Source of the DNA: Cloeon dipterum
Taxonomy: Eukaryota > Arthropoda > Insecta > Ephemeroptera > Baetidae
Direction: 5' to 3'
Length of the DNA: 64,000 nt
Assembly (NCBI RefSeq): GCF_949628265.1
Contig: NC_088787.1
Location: 29,130,501 to 29,194,500 of the forward strand
Program-made: the position numbers and the translations under genes
The notes under the pieces: generated by a model
Databases searched by the model: none
What the model saw: only the letters and a program-made list of their open reading frames with translations
What the model was told of the DNA's origin: nothing
Part shown: piece by piece, positions 37,053-48,283 of the stretch
How the letters are laid out: the number at the start of each line of letters is the position of its first letter
Numbering within the stretch: the stretch's first letter is position 1

Positions 37053-40000
37053 ATGGGAACAAATATTAAAATTTATTTATTTTCATTTGCTTTAATTCAT
37101 TCTAAGGTAATTAATTCTTCTAATTTTTAATTTTTACTTTAGGATGAACACGTTAAATGATTTATTTTTCATTTCCAGATCATGGCAATAGAAGATGTGG
37201 ATGATCGGTTGTGTCTTTTGCAACAACCAGTTGCGAGTAAATTTTTTGGAGTACTTTTGGGATTTGAGATTGAATTATATTCACTAAATATAAAGGGCAG
37301 GATTTTGCTTGGAGGTACTATGGAACTCCATTCAATTGCATTGCCAAGTGCAACACAGCAAACTCTGCGACCACGGATCCACTTTCACGAAAGGCAAAAT
37401 ACTTAGAGAGAGTATTTTCACCAGCTCAAAAAACTATCAACTGCATTCAACAAGTACGAAAAAAATAAATCCCCAATTTAGTATTTATTACCTTAATTAA
37501 TAAATTATAATAGAAGAGAAAAGTGGCAGCATTCTGCATGGTTAAAAGTAAGTAGTAGGCGTTACGAATGTCGATTTTCAGGTTGTTTTAATATCTATTT
37601 TTATATCACAGTGAAGTTACTCGAATTGAACCAGTACTCCGATTTACCGTTGCTGTATTTCCCAGTATTTGTTCAGGTATTCCGTAAACCCCGAATATTT
37701 ATTTAAAAACAAACCCATAACAAAAAAATCTACAGTTGCCGAAGTTCAAAGCTGAGAAGTTCTGCTTAAGTAACGGTCTAAACTTTGGTATAGATGAATC
37801 GCTGGTGGCCTTCATCACAGATGGTAACGTTTTGCAGTTATATAAAATGCGACGAGACACAACGTCAGCAAAATCTAGGTCTAACGGATGTGAAAATATG
37901 GATGGCTGACGTTCAGATATTAAATAAAACCAGTGGAATAAAATGCAACATTTTACACAAGTAAAATTTACCCTTATATTTATATTTAAAATAATTGATT
38001 GAACTTGAAGGCAAAAGAGTTCGAGTACTGTCAAACAGGAAAATTGTCAAAACAGCAATAATTTTGTGTGTGTTTTGCCGCAAAACTGTCATTTGGACAA
38101 ATGCTCCTCAAGATGCTCCAAGGACTCATGCGATATTGCTGATGCAAAGGTTTGAAGCTATATGGCCTTTTGAGAGAGCCAAAATACACAAATTAAATTT
38201 AAGCAACAAGCAGATTACTGCGAGTCGAATTGTCCAAATCTAGACTGCGGTGAAGAGGTATGTTATATTTGAAGTATCGAAATCATGTTTTAACCTACCA
38301 AAAAATGCTTACACGTCTCAGAGAGCTGAAAGATTTGGATACAGTATGTGTGGCATATATTTTCACCAATTTCACAATAAAGCTTTTTGCAGAGCAAGGT
38401 GTTGATGGAGATATCATTGAAGCGTGTGGAAAGCAATATCTTCTTTCTAAAACGGCTAAAGTATTATTTTAAGGTTGATTGATTCTAATTTCTCTAGTAA
38501 AAATCTTTACCAACTTAAGTATAATCAAAGAGCGACTCATACGTTTTGCTGCACCAAACACATGAATGCAGCAAGTATTACCACGTTGGAAGAGGCCAAG
38601 TGTTTGGCTCGAGAAATGATAAGTGAGTGAACCGAATTTCTCAAACCTTTATATCACATTACATTTGCCGAGAAGAAAGAAATTTAAGTGACCTTTCCTT
38701 CTGGACAAGTGCAAGACCAAGCAACTGCACCAATTTATACACTTGGTGCTCACTGGACGGGTCGGGAGAGGTGTTGGACCAAAATTTGCTCGACATACCC
38801 AAAAACAGCAATCCTAAAAAGCAGTTTATTACGGTGAAGGCGACTGCGCAGACCGAGTCTCTTGCCTTTGGTTTTGAAGATCCAACAATCGTGACCAGAG
38901 CAATGTGCTCAGTAATTCACATAAAAAATGAATTATTTCAAAATATCTCAATATGAGCATTTTACAGCGACCAAACGTGCAAACCTGCACCAACTCATTT
39001 TGCAGTCCAATGGGATCCAAAGAAGAGGTAAAGCCTCATGTGAAATTTACAAATACTTCAAGTTAATTTCTATAAATACACAAACGGCTCTACTGAATAT
39101 GTAGAGTCGTAAAACAATATGGAATCAAAAAGCAATTTAAAATATCCTTAACATGAAATAAGTGAATTTTGGTTTCAGCTGGATACAAATAGAGCCTCTC
39201 GAATTACTGGTAAAGACGCAATAATTATACCCCGGCAAGAAATTGGATATCCAAGGATATCCGCGCATTGACATAGACGACATAGACTGTTGGAAAGTTT
39301 TGATATCCTTTGGACATCTCGAAGGATATCTAGTTTCCTGCTTGGACCCTTCAACAAGCAAATTAAAAAACGCTGAAATATTAATCAAGCTATTATTACT
39401 TTATTGTTTTTCATTTATCGTGTAAATCTAATGCAATAAAAAGGCAGAATTTGAACGGAAAAATGCAGCTCACATTGGATTTTCAAATTGGACCGCGCGG
39501 TGACTTTAATCTCATCAAATTTTTAGGTTTCTACCGAAAAAATTGTAAATTCATGTTTGGCTGCAGGCGGTTGTACGACGCGTGTTCAGAAAAAGTTTGT
39601 TTTTCAAAATAATGTTTTACGACTACATTGGTTCAATTATTTTGTCTAGTACTCCTTCTACCAGGCATCAAAATGGGCACAGGCCAACCTTGATTACAAC
39701 TTCCGACTTGTTACATTAGAGACAAAAGAGCAAATGGAATGCTTTCTTCAAGTCTTAAAAGGTACTAATTCTTAGAAGGTAAAATACATGGCTCAAAAAC
39801 TGTACAAAAAAATAGCAAACAACGTGAAGTCCAACACATTTGTAGTAAACGCCATGTCACTCGGCTGTCCGAAATATGTTAGATGGTGTGATGTTCTTGA
39901 CAACCCTTTGCTGAACAACTCTTATGTCCCTTGGGACGCAGGTGAACCCAGCAAGGACCCGACCAAAGAATGTGTTTACATGAAGTATAATGCAGAAAAA

Positions 40001-40111
40001 AATAAGTTTACCTTTGGAAAAATTTCTTGCAATGTGGAACTTCAGTTCATAGCTCAAAGTTCTGCCATCTATCCAAACAATACTTTTGGGTTGCCACAAG
40101 ATCAAACATAA
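37053..40111 (+). CDS. gene C: secreted three-module C-type-lectin-like protein (575 aa, 18 exons)
   Basis: Exons: 37053-37106, 37179-37236, 37296-37453, 37514-37547, 37612-37676, 37736-37823, 37879-37960, 38011-38149, 38204-38257, 38322-38343, 38393-38460, 38520-38622, 38676-38911, 38968-39027, 39179-39209, 39527-39594, 39650-39761, 39816-40111. All introns are GT-AG; the coding total of 1728 bases closes in frame. Signal peptide in residues 1-18 (core IYLFSFALI). Modules: 1 at about 91-226, short, lacking a GEP region; 2 at about 245-387; 3 at about 418-575, with WDAGEP, then EC and SC cysteines but FIA where FIC is usual. Potential N-glycosylation sites are frequent (NLS, NCT, NNS, NNT). 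Intron 15 is expanded (317 bases) and holds GATATC-rich palindromes. It lies head-to-tail after B in the same order as A-B, so it is a tandem duplicate. Function unknown; extracellular recognition is inferred from the fold. Confidence 0.88.
39245..39330. repeat. palindromic GGATATCC cluster in intron 15 of gene C
   Basis: GGATATCC occurs at 39245-39252 and 39255-39262, with further GATATC copies near 39302-39308 and 39323-39329. That is four self-complementary units within about 85 bases. The host intron is 317 bases, against 228 in gene B and 48 in gene A. A small inserted hairpin-forming element or local duplication is a reasonable reading. Confidence 0.4.
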
Positions 40112-40166
40112 AACATTTACAAATATACAAATGTATGTTGTCCATTACCATTAATTATCGTGATTT

Positions 40167-40172
40167 AATAAA
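40167..40172 (+). terminator. polyadenylation signal of gene C
   Basis: AATAAA lies 56 bases after the gene C stop codon in AT-rich sequence. Confidence 0.5.
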
Positions 40173-41701
40173 TGATGTGTGTGAATGCTCAAAGTCTAAT
40201 TTTGAATCTAAAATATTGCATAGATAATACGGTATAATATATGATCCTAAACCAGATAAACTGCTTAAAAATATTATTTTCCTTATTTTGAAAGGAAAGA
40301 AATTATTATTTAAGCTGAACTTAGTATAAAAATAAAAGACTCGTTGCATTTGTTTTGATTGCAAATTGCAATGCGATTGTTGCGTTAAAATAGAGGCTTC
40401 TAATGATCCCTTTGATTGTTGTTGGAATGCCATTTGTCAGTTTTAAATAGCCATAAAACCTTAACTGGTTAGAACTATAAAGAGCCGACAGCCAATATGC
40501 TGTGACAGGAATGCGAGAGGCAGCAGCTGAAGGAAGAGTAATTTAGCGCTGTCAACCTTAACTCTCCCTCTTATCTTGCAAATTGTATCGCGTAAATATG
40601 CAAAAAAAGGCCACATCTGGTCCGTTGATGGAGCCAAAAAGGCTCTTCGCTCCATAACACGAGCGCTCCACTGACTAAAGTTTGCAGAGAAGTGTGAAAA
40701 ATTCTGTGGATGCATAAAAATTACTAACTTTTTTCGTTGACTTTTTCTTTTTTCTAATTATGTCTCATTGGTGAAATAATAATCTCATTTTCTCTGACCC
40801 ATATCTACGTAGAAAATCCCAGATGCAGTAACTTCAAAATTAATCAAAAAATCAACTTTTCAAATTTTAGGAGTTACAAATAGTTTGATTTCTGCGCCAC
40901 ATTTCAAATTTTTGCGCCCTTTTTTTCCTGCGTGGTCATGTGTGATCTAATAGAATATTAAACCACGACGCAATTTCAGTGTGTGCAGCATGGCTCAAAG
41001 TAAAGGCGAATAGAAAATAGGCTGTTTGCCGGTGAAGCACAAATGGCCGCGCTGAGGCTGGCACGCGCGTAATAACAACGTTCTCGCTGAAGCGGCGGCA
41101 AAACAACACACTCAATAACATCCTGTCCTTTGAAACTGATCGCGGCACAGCGAATAAAAATTCCTGTCTGTTTTAATTACTCGCTGGCCGGCTCTATACA
41201 CCGCCACCCCCGGCTCCCCCGCAGCGTCGCGGGGCGCACGTGGTACGTGCAATGCCGCCGTCTGATGTGGTCGAGGCGAGGATGGATTTTCACCGTGCGC
41301 CACCCAATTTATTGCAATTTGTCGTGGCAGGCAGCCGAGCCCGTTTTTGCTCAAGCGCCAACCCCTTTGAATTATGGTTTAATTAAAAAAAAGAAAAAGA
41401 AAGAGGCCTCGGATAGTATGAACATGGTTTATGGCCTTCTGCGCAGGGAAGATCGGTTCAGTTAGGTAGCACACGCTAAAACTTTCGCTTAATCGATTTG
41501 CTACGTTGCATTGGATTTATTAGTTTTGACGAAATGGACACGTTAATTATTCAAACAGACGAGCAATTTTAGTTATTTCTTTCTCTGCTTATATCTCCCC
41601 TTTTTCACAAACCACGAAAGTTGAGTGATGTAATCAACTACTTTTTGCTAATTAAGAACTTTTTCTAATTAAGGCTATGTGACATCATATTGATTCTTCA
41701 G
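40173..41701. other. non-coding stretch, no gene recognised
   Basis: AT-rich at first, then a moderately GC-rich block (about 40.9-41.35 kb) with overlapping open frames on both strands and no domain. A purine-rich simple run occurs at 41,385-41,405. Confidence 0.5.
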
Positions 41702-41880
41702 GCCGTTTTCTGACTATTTCCAATATCGATGGCCTGCAGTGGCCTTCCTGGGCATCGCACTGGACGAGGACGCGGGGCTTCGGCAATTGAGTCCCGCGGT
41801 GGAAATCCGACTATCCACAATGCATCTACCAAACCAACCAACGTTGCTGGCCGAAAGAGAAGAACGATGGCTACAATGAG
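41702..41880. other. GC-rich island, possible exon (strand uncertain)
   Basis: A sharp 180-base GC-rich island sits in AT-rich DNA. On the plus strand it begins right after a good acceptor (pyrimidine-rich ATTGATTCTTCAG) and could be a 5' UTR exon of the candidate gene continuing at 42,462. On the minus strand a 68-codon frame with a hydrophobic N-terminal part crosses it but has no ATG. Neither reading gives a recognisable product. Confidence 0.25.
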
Positions 41881-42461
41881 TTTGTGAAATATTATAGACT
41901 TCAAATTATTGATGAGTACTAGTTTTTATAAGCACAAATCTTTCAACCTTTGGCAACCCCTTACAAAAAATAAGCCCTTCCTATTTTTTTAATTTGTCAT
42001 CTATTTAACGGTACGCACATAACATAATTTCTCTACCATGCAATACATCCGGCAAAATTTCCTTTTTTTTTCTAATAATACTCAAGAGCAGCTCAAGATT
42101 TTCTGCCAGATTAAATAGAGAGGTTTTGAATAATCATTTTTTATTGTGAGTGGAATATATGGACTTAATGTATCATATATATCGTGTGTGTGCGAACTAA
42201 AGAAAGATTAGTGAAAATTTCAACATTCTTTTATCAGGCAGTAACATGTCAGCTTTGCCGAGCTTTCCATAACTACCGTTCAATTTAGTTACTTTCCCAG
42301 AAAAATTTAGCATTGCCAGCAACAGATCAATTTTAATAGCTAGGTGCGTTCATGTTATCGACAATAATTGACAAATTAAAATTATTTGAGAGCATATATA
42401 CCGTTGTATTTGACTCACCCAGTTAAAAGCGCAACCTATACCTAATTTATTTCCTGTGCAG

Positions 42462-42552
42462 GCGCCGGGAAAGTGGGTCATGAACAGTGCGACGCGGGGA
42501 CGAGCTACCTTGGCTCTGTTTCTCACCATGCTGTTTGCAAAATGGGCGCATA
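42462..42552 (+). CDS. candidate exon: 5' UTR plus signal peptide of an unidentified secreted protein
   Basis: A small GC-rich island begins after a strong acceptor (CTAATTTATTTCCTGTGCAG) and reaches a donor-like GTAATT at 42553. ATG at 42480 opens 24 codons: a polar, basic start (three Arg among the first nine or so residues), then a hydrophobic core (LALFLTMLFA). It leaves phase 1, the usual arrangement for a secretory signal peptide exon. If the donor is not used the frame stops after 36 codons. The next plausible exon with matching phase is at 48,191. Surrounding DNA for a kilobase on each side is AT-rich. No family can be named. Confidence 0.3.
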
Positions 42553-44583
42553 GTAATTCCGCATCCACGACCATCTCTTTGAGTTATTAAAGAGTGGGCC
42601 CGAAAAGAAAGTACGTGAGAAGCAAGAGCCAACGTGCCTAGATTGCAAATCACGTCCTCTTAATCAAATCTCTAACTCGCTGTGTGTGTGCCGACAAATT
42701 TTGAAAATATGCAAATTTCGCCGCTCATTGTCACGGCCGACTTGGAAAATATTCTGCGCATAATTCATAATTCAAGCACGTGTGGGAGAAAAGAAAAGAT
42801 GCGATTCGACTCTAGTCGAGTGCGCGGTTGCATCCGTGGAAAAGACAGAAGGGCGCAATTTCCTTTGAAGCTGTCTCCCTCACAGCGCGCACACACACAT
42901 AGTGAGTGCACGTGTTTGCGTATGTGCCTATAGCCAAGCCAAACACGGGCAAGCACGTAAACTTTGCCAACTTGCGTTTTTAAACTCTGTTGACATTTTG
43001 CATTTGGAAGGAGAACTCGTGATGTACTGAACGCTTTTATCTCAGCAACCACGACAGAAAAGCAGCCGAGAGAAATAATGTACAAAATGCACTACTTGGG
43101 AAACAATTTGCTATATCAGAGTTCTCGGGAGGATTGTCCTCACCGCGAAAGCTGGAGTTGCGTTCGTTGTTTTGTTCAAACAGAATAAATCTAGATTCGA
43201 ATTAGCTAGAATGCAATATAGGTAATTAAAAACTTGCCTACAGCATGGGCATCGTGCAGCACATTACGAAAAACAATGAAACGCAGTGAGCAGCGGCGCG
43301 GTAATAGCGGCCGGGTTTTAATTAGAAAAATCTCCCTTATTACACAGCGCGGGAAAGAAACGCGCTCGGCAGTAATGAGGGCCATTGTTCCCACTTAGCC
43401 AGGCGGCAGTTTCGCGGAATGCGGTGCGAGGCGCAGTTTCCATTCGCCTGCAGATGTGTTTTCCGACTTGCCGTGCGGCTTTGTGCAATAAGCGGCGGTC
43501 GACATGATCGACGGCTTATTAAGTAAGCCGTAAAATGGGTGACAATGTCGGCGGCAGGGTGCGCGGAACAACAATCGCGCCGTTTTTTTTTTCGAGCACT
43601 GCTCCGACCTGAATCTCGCCGAGAGGGAAATTTTGCCGCTCAAGTTTTCTCTGCTCGTCATGCTCGCACGTGTATAAATGCCCGACTCGTGCGCCGACTA
43701 TTGATGAGCCCGTGACAAGCAGAGATGAACTCGAGTTCGCTCCACCCCGAGCCACCCCCCGGCAACCCTTTTCTGCTCCATCGCCACACAGACTCCCACC
43801 ATGTGAAATATCGAGAGGTATCGATTTACCACCAACGTGCAATTATTATAGAGTGTGTGCGCGAATTATTTTTATCCACCGCCTGATCGGATCAATCAGC
43901 TTGATTTTGTTGTTGTCGAGATTCCCGTCCATTTTTTACCCACCACTCTCATCCGCATCACCAATGAAATGATTGTGCAGCCTTACATTTATTGACGTTG
44001 CTCTTTCTTCGTCTATCAGACTGAATGTCATTATTTGTGGTAAAGCCATGAACACAATAGAAAATATGTTGCTTTCGTAGCTTTGATGCTCCAAAATAGT
44101 AAACAAAAAATGGCTTCAGGATGGATTAAATTATTGGATCTGGCGTTACCACACATCAAACTGCAACACGTTTTCAGTTAAGTCTGTCTATTGAAATTCA
44201 TTTTATTTCTGTCTTTTCGTGGTGTTTCGATGTTGGTTTTATAATTTGAAAAAATATGTTGTTATGGTTACAAATTTTTAATCCGACTAGAATAGAGCCA
44301 TTAGTAAATTTTCTTTCTTTCTAGCAAACGATTACTATTGCAAATCCCTTACAATTTGGAGCAAACAAGTTAGTTGTTTAAATCTGGTAAAATGAGAAAT
44401 ATTATGTCCCAATCAGGTGCTAAACTTACAATAGATCGATAGTTCTGAGTGATAACTGTCTTTGTCCCTCAAAAACTTGACAACAATTTAATCCGTTGTG
44501 TTATTAACTATGATCTGCTGGAATTATCATCGTTTATACCCCTTGCAAGTCGTAAAATTCCGAGACAATTTTTGCTTGGTAAC

Positions 44584-44739
44584 CTCCAAGCATGCCTGGT
44601 CATAAAGTCCATATAGTACAGAACAACATAGCGTTGTCAGTTTAAATCCAAGGATACTCGTCGTACAAATTTCAATGAAGGAAAGTGCAGTTGTAAATGC
44701 CAGAGAGAGTGATATTACTCTTTCAATCCTAGGTGCCAC
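44584..44739 (-). CDS. candidate internal exon encoding a membrane-type segment
   Basis: On the minus strand a strong acceptor (ATTTCTCCACTTGCAG) is followed by 52 open codons ending at GAG|GTTACC, so the exon would be symmetrical (phase 0-0). Both other frames are closed near the acceptor. The peptide is hydrophobic, with alternating Leu/Ile/Thr/Cys stretches and a central FIEICTTSILGF patch, as in a transmembrane helix or re-entrant segment. It lies in otherwise featureless AT-rich DNA. No partner exon was found, so it may be a lone remnant or chance. I do not recognise the family. Confidence 0.22.
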
Positions 44740-47700
44740 CTGCAAGTGGAGAAATATCGCGTAAATGGTGAGAGCATTCCAGCTGACCTAGAAAGCTGAA
44801 AGACTTTTCTGGAGCTCGACGCGACAGACATTTTCCGTTTCATTTTGCGCGAGTGCTCTCTGCTTAAATTAGGCGCGAGCAAAATAATCCGTTCAGCGCA
44901 AGGAGCGACCGTCGCGAGGGAGGAAAATTGCGAATTTGATTATCTTAATCGAATCGATCGCAGCCGCTGCTCCATTTATTAGGCGGGAAATGATCGATCA
45001 TTTAAGGTCGGGCGCTAACGAAAGTGTCAACACGTCGTTCGGCAGTCACCTGGCTGTCACCCGCGTGCACACGTCCCTTGCTTCTCAATCATTCTTCCTG
45101 CTGGAGACTCAATATCTGGCGCGGATCAGGGCCCCGAGCGGTGCGGAGAGGTAATAAACTGTTCTTTTGCAATTTAAAAAAGAGCACTCGGAGGAAAGAG
45201 TGACAGCCTCATTATTGCCGGTTTTCTTTCTCCTTGTTCCGAGGCGGACGCCGAATTATACCTTGCGAACAGCGCAGCTGTTCCGGGGCTTTTTAGGCCG
45301 TGCAGCGAAATTGTTAAGAAGACACGCGACGAAATAGGAAAGAAGGAAGGAGAAGTGTCCTCTCCCCCTTTGTTCTGACGCAAAAGCAGTTTCCAGACTT
45401 TATTGGAATCAACAAAAATAAATTTGAGAAGGCAAACTGGCAAAAATGACCTAACCGCCGCAAACAGTGCGTCGACCTTGTTTTTATCTGAGTTTGCCCA
45501 GGCGGTGCGCGGGGTAATCCAGCAGCAAGGGTCGGTCTGACGCTTTCGCGATAAAACATTGCGTCGAGATGGACTGGGAAAAGGAGGATCAGGAAGTTTG
45601 CGCGCCTGTTGCTGAATCAGCGGGCCAAAACCCAGTTTGCAAAGTAGCGAACAAACAGATCCAACAGCGACTTGAATGTGTCTTTCGAGCGGAGAATTAG
45701 CCCCCGAAAGTTGTTTTGCGCGGACGAGACAAGCAGCCCGGCCAGATAATGGCATCGTTTTGTGTTAATAGGGTTTCAGCCGGGCGAGTGACGCGCTACA
45801 AAGGAAACACAGAGATGGACCTGCTGCAAAGACCGGGCCCAGCCGCGCGCAGGTGCCGCGCAATGAAGTAAGGTGCTTTCAATAGATTACTGCTTGCTTT
45901 ATGCGAACCGACCGCGGCCGTGGCGCCGATATATTTGCTGAATGGATAGTTAAAATCACACAAGCGCGTGTTTCTTCTCCTGTTCGCGTACATGTGGATT
46001 TATTTGCCTTGAACCAACTTGAAAGCCGAAGTTTGTCTCTGCAGTAATAACCTTTTAAATTTCTGCAACTATTTCTGAATTTATGGAGCATGACTTTTTT
46101 GGAATTTAAGTTGGTTGATAATTTTCCTAATATAAAATTGATTATATTCTGGACATAGCTTTTTGTCTTTTGAAACCAACGAAAACATTAAAACCATCTC
46201 TTTGACCAACGCCCTAAATGATTCAGTGGAAAGAAATTAGTTAATTAATATTTTACAACAAGAAAAACTAAATTGCCAAAAGGAGAAAAAATACAAAATG
46301 CTTTAAGTACTTTACAAAATTAATGAATGTGTCAGTACTTGTTTAACCTAATCTCGAGCCAATTAAACTAAAATACCACGTTTACATTTCGATATTTTGT
46401 AGCTATAAATCATACACTGACATTTTTGTCCTTAAAGGGTAAAGAGTGATTTTTAAATTAAATTTAGCTAGATTATGAAAATAAGTTTTGGGAAATTTAC
46501 CACTTCCAGTAACAATAACAGCAAAACAGGTTTAAATTTCCCATTGCCTTTTACGGTTTTGTGTGCACATTTTCCAGGCAACTGGTGGGTATTTCAATAG
46601 CCAGGTTTACTGGCGAGGCTTGGGATTAGCCGAAATAGCTATACAAACCAGTGATCCAATAGATCGTGTGATTGTTCTCCTTGCACAATTTTTAAATTTC
46701 TCGTCCTGACAGTATTACGTAAGCAAATGGGAAATTTCCACTTCAATATTGGGAGTTTTTCCAATTTTAAAATCTTTTCATTCTTCATCGGTCTATAACG
46801 TCCCACGTGAACGGGTAAAATTCGAATGTTAGCATGAACTCAACATGTTATTTCCTATTTGACTCTTTGGAAAAAGTTAGTTTATTGACTTTCCATTAGT
46901 TTTGCACATACCAGATTATATTGGTTTGTATATTTTATAAATTGTTTCATTATGTCGGTTTGCTCAGCGAATATTGAATTCAATTAGGAAATTCAATCAT
47001 TTGATTACAAAGTTGAGTTAATCCATTACTTGATTATCTTTTCACCCTCTATATCTTATAGCATTCTTGCCTATAAAGTTCCTGCAGAAACAAGTACTGG
47101 CAAAACAAATAAACAAAACAGCTGAAGTGGAATTTTCAGTACGCGACGATACAGAGTACTGCTCTCAATGAAATTGCATCAGCTGCTTCATTGAAAGAGT
47201 TGTTCTCAATGCGCAAACTAATTTATTGCATTAAATCTCTTGCTTGCGACAAAACAACTTGTGTGCAGGAGTGAAGACAGAGCGTGTAATTTTTGAAATT
47301 ATTCTTTGTGTAGATTGATTGCTTTATCAAAGGGGTCGAACAAAAAATATGCACGCGTGCAACTAAGCGTGAAATTTCCAATCCTGCGAGTGTCACTCGC
47401 CGCGTTCGCAACAAAGGCAGCAATCCTTCCTGAGCGAGCAAACGCTTTGCGCCCTTTCTCGCCAAGTGCACATGGACATGATCCGGTTTGCTATTTATCC
47501 GCGCGCGAGTCATCTGGATTTGAAACGCGTCTCGTCATTTGTGTGCGGGTGAGAAACCGAGTGGAAGAAAGAGAATAGCAGCGGCCGCCGCCATTAATTC
47601 TGAATAGGATTAAAATGCAAGCGTGCAGGAAGACGGAATTCCTCTTCATTACCAGTGGCGTGGCGGGAATAAACAGTGGCGGCCGGGCTGTTTTTTTTAC

Positions 47701-48190
47701 TCCTTAAAATAAACTACGGAAAAGTGGCTTCATTCATCTAAAAAATCCATTTTTTTAAATGTGATGAAAATATATGCTGTGTCGTTATGTTACTAAATCA
47801 TTTACAAAATATTGTGTAATAAGTTTGTCATCTAGTCCTGATGGAATAAAGAATGATATTGTGAAATTATTGGCAAGTTTTTTTTACACCCGGGATTGAT
47901 TCGTATTTTAAGCTCTAATAAATCTAATTTTCCCAGAAGTGTGGAAATTCTCTAACTGGAAACCCAGATCTGCTATTTTAAAGAGTTGTTTTCGATGGTT
48001 TTGTCCTTATCTTTTAAAAAATCAAAGAAAATTATAAGGGATAGGAGAGATAGATGAAGATTTTCCACAAGGACGAAGTTAACAAAGAGGAAAAATAAAT
48101 TGTTCTTGCCTTCTTTGAGTAATTTATTTTTGTATGATTCTGAATAAAAAGCGTGAACAATAAATGAAATTGTGGTGAATTGATTACCAG
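44740..48190. other. non-coding stretch, no gene recognised
   Basis: GC-moderate block at 44.8-45.9 kb, AT-rich 46.0-47.2 kb, GC-moderate 47.35-47.65 kb, then AT-rich. The 193-codon minus-strand frame at 45174-45755 is the longest in the window but has no domain and can arise by chance in DNA of this composition. Confidence 0.5.
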
Positions 48191-48283
48191 GACGGCCAAG
48201 TTGCTGCACGAGGTGTGGGAGGAAACCGTGCCCTGAGGAAGCTGATCAATGGCACTCAACCCTGGAACCCTTCGGGCGTGCAG
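48191..48283 (+). CDS. candidate Cys-containing exon in a GC-rich island
   Basis: After a TTACCAG acceptor the sequence turns GC-rich until about 48,380. Taking the donor at GTGCAG|GTGCTGG gives a 93-base exon. In phase 1 (matching the candidate signal-peptide exon at 42,462) it encodes 31 residues beginning with a cysteine cluster (SCCTRCGRKPCP) and leaves phase 1 again. The phase-0 frame is also open. A dibasic GRK after the second Cys group would suit a processed peptide precursor, but that is speculation. The island continues past the proposed donor, so boundaries are uncertain, and a decayed gene remnant is equally possible. Confidence 0.22.

Noticed and set aside
39243..39425. 60-codon open frame inside intron 15 of gene C
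   Set aside because: Genes A and B have no counterpart and the frame is built from the GATATC-rich repeat; it is intronic.
45174..45755. 193-codon minus-strand open frame, longest single frame in the window
   Set aside because: No domain, no periodicity, and no splice or promoter context. Roughly one frame of this length is expected by chance in 64 kb of mixed composition.
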